Source: Nitriliruptorales bacterium
GTDB lineage: Bacteria; Actinomycetota; Nitriliruptoria; Euzebyales; Egibacteraceae
Assembly: GCA_007119305.1 (NCBI GenBank)
Contig: SKPY01000249.1
Location: 1 to 6,051, forward strand
DNA: 6,051 nt
Direction of reading: 5' to 3'
Part shown: positions 5,860 to 6,051 of the stretch, piece after piece
Numbering within the stretch: the stretch's first letter is position 1
How the letters are laid out: every line of letters starts with the position of its first letter
Translations under genes and position numbers: made by a program
Notes under the pieces: model-generated
Databases searched by the model: none
The model's input: the letters and a program-made list of their open reading frames with translations, nothing else
What the model was told of the DNA's origin: nothing

Positions 5860-6051
5860 TCACGGCTCGATGGTCAGCACCTCCGCCAGCGACCGGCGCG
5901 GCTCGGCCCGCGGCGCCGCGGTGGCGTAGCCGAGGCGCAGCAGCAGCTGAGGCACACCTTTCCGGCGCAGCGACCGGGCGAGCACGCTGCGCAGCTCGGG
6001 GAGCTCGATCGGCTGGTTGGAGAACGCGCCGGTCGCACCGGCGTCGGCGAG
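5860..6051 (-). CDS. Nitroreductase-family protein, C-terminal part (possibly Acg-type)
   Basis: Only the last 63 residues are inside the window; the frame is open to the right edge and ends with TGA at 5862-5860. The readable segment begins LADAGATGAFSNQPIELPEL, then has GVPQLLLRLGYA and ends PRRSLAEVLTIEP. The run 'NQPIE..., PQLLLR.GYA, PRR..EVL' is the usual C-terminal pattern of FMN-dependent nitroreductase-fold proteins, closest in my reading to the actinobacterial Acg group (M. tuberculosis Rv2032/Rv3131 type), which are linked to hypoxia and dormancy and may bind FMN without classical nitroreductase activity. The FMN- and substrate-binding N-terminal part cannot be seen, so function is family-level only. 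It converges on the molybdoprotein gene and is therefore a separate transcription unit. Confidence 0.72.
   Translation of the reverse strand, partial: LADAGATGAFSNQPIELPELRSVLARSLRRKGVPQLLLRLGYATAAPRAEPRRSLAEVLTIEP

Noticed and set aside
4232..5929. Long plus-strand open frame of 565 residues
   Set aside because: It is an arginine/glycine/alanine-rich shadow of the molybdoprotein gene in another frame, as expected in high-GC DNA, and has no family motifs.

Overview
This 6,051-base window is very GC-rich and its codons nearly all end in G or C. Together with the protein types, this suggests a high-GC actinobacterium; the sequence alone does not fix the genus. The window is gene-dense, with six protein-coding genes, two of them cut by the window edges. 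I saw no RNA genes, insertion sequences, CRISPR arrays or phage genes.

Layout. A minus-strand cluster fills positions 1-2891. In transcription order it holds a small SAM-dependent, spermidine-synthase-like methyltransferase-fold protein (2238-2891), a DASS/SLC13-type anion transporter (774-2207), and a sensor histidine kinase with an N-terminal CRP-like domain that runs off the left edge (1-777). The transporter stop and kinase start overlap as ATGA, and the first two genes are 30 bases apart, so the three probably form one operon. A 139-base divergent intergenic region (2892-3030) follows. It contains a perfect 16-base inverted repeat, ATACCC-CCAT-GGGTAT, which resembles operators of the CsoR/CstR (DUF156) repressor family. 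On the plus strand come a thioredoxin (3031-3405) and, 35 bases later, a xanthine-dehydrogenase-family molybdopterin subunit (3441-5762). This subunit carries the AYRGAGR motif of form II 'CoxL-like' proteins. A short convergent gap (5763-5859) leads to the C-terminal end of a minus-strand nitroreductase-family gene (5860-6051) cut by the right edge.

How the genes may work together. The plus-strand pair looks like a small redox operon whose expression could be controlled by a Cu(I)- or persulfide-sensing repressor encoded elsewhere. The molybdenum subunit is an orphan here: no FeS or FAD partner gene lies beside it in the window. On the minus side, the kinase is translationally coupled to the transporter, which suggests that it senses something linked to the transported anion or controls its uptake. 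Its CRP-like pocket lacks the residues that hold cAMP in CRP, so another signal is likely. Nothing here is clearly a previously unknown system. The points most worth following up are the CsoR-like operator, the orphan molybdenum subunit paired with thioredoxin, and the transporter-kinase coupling.
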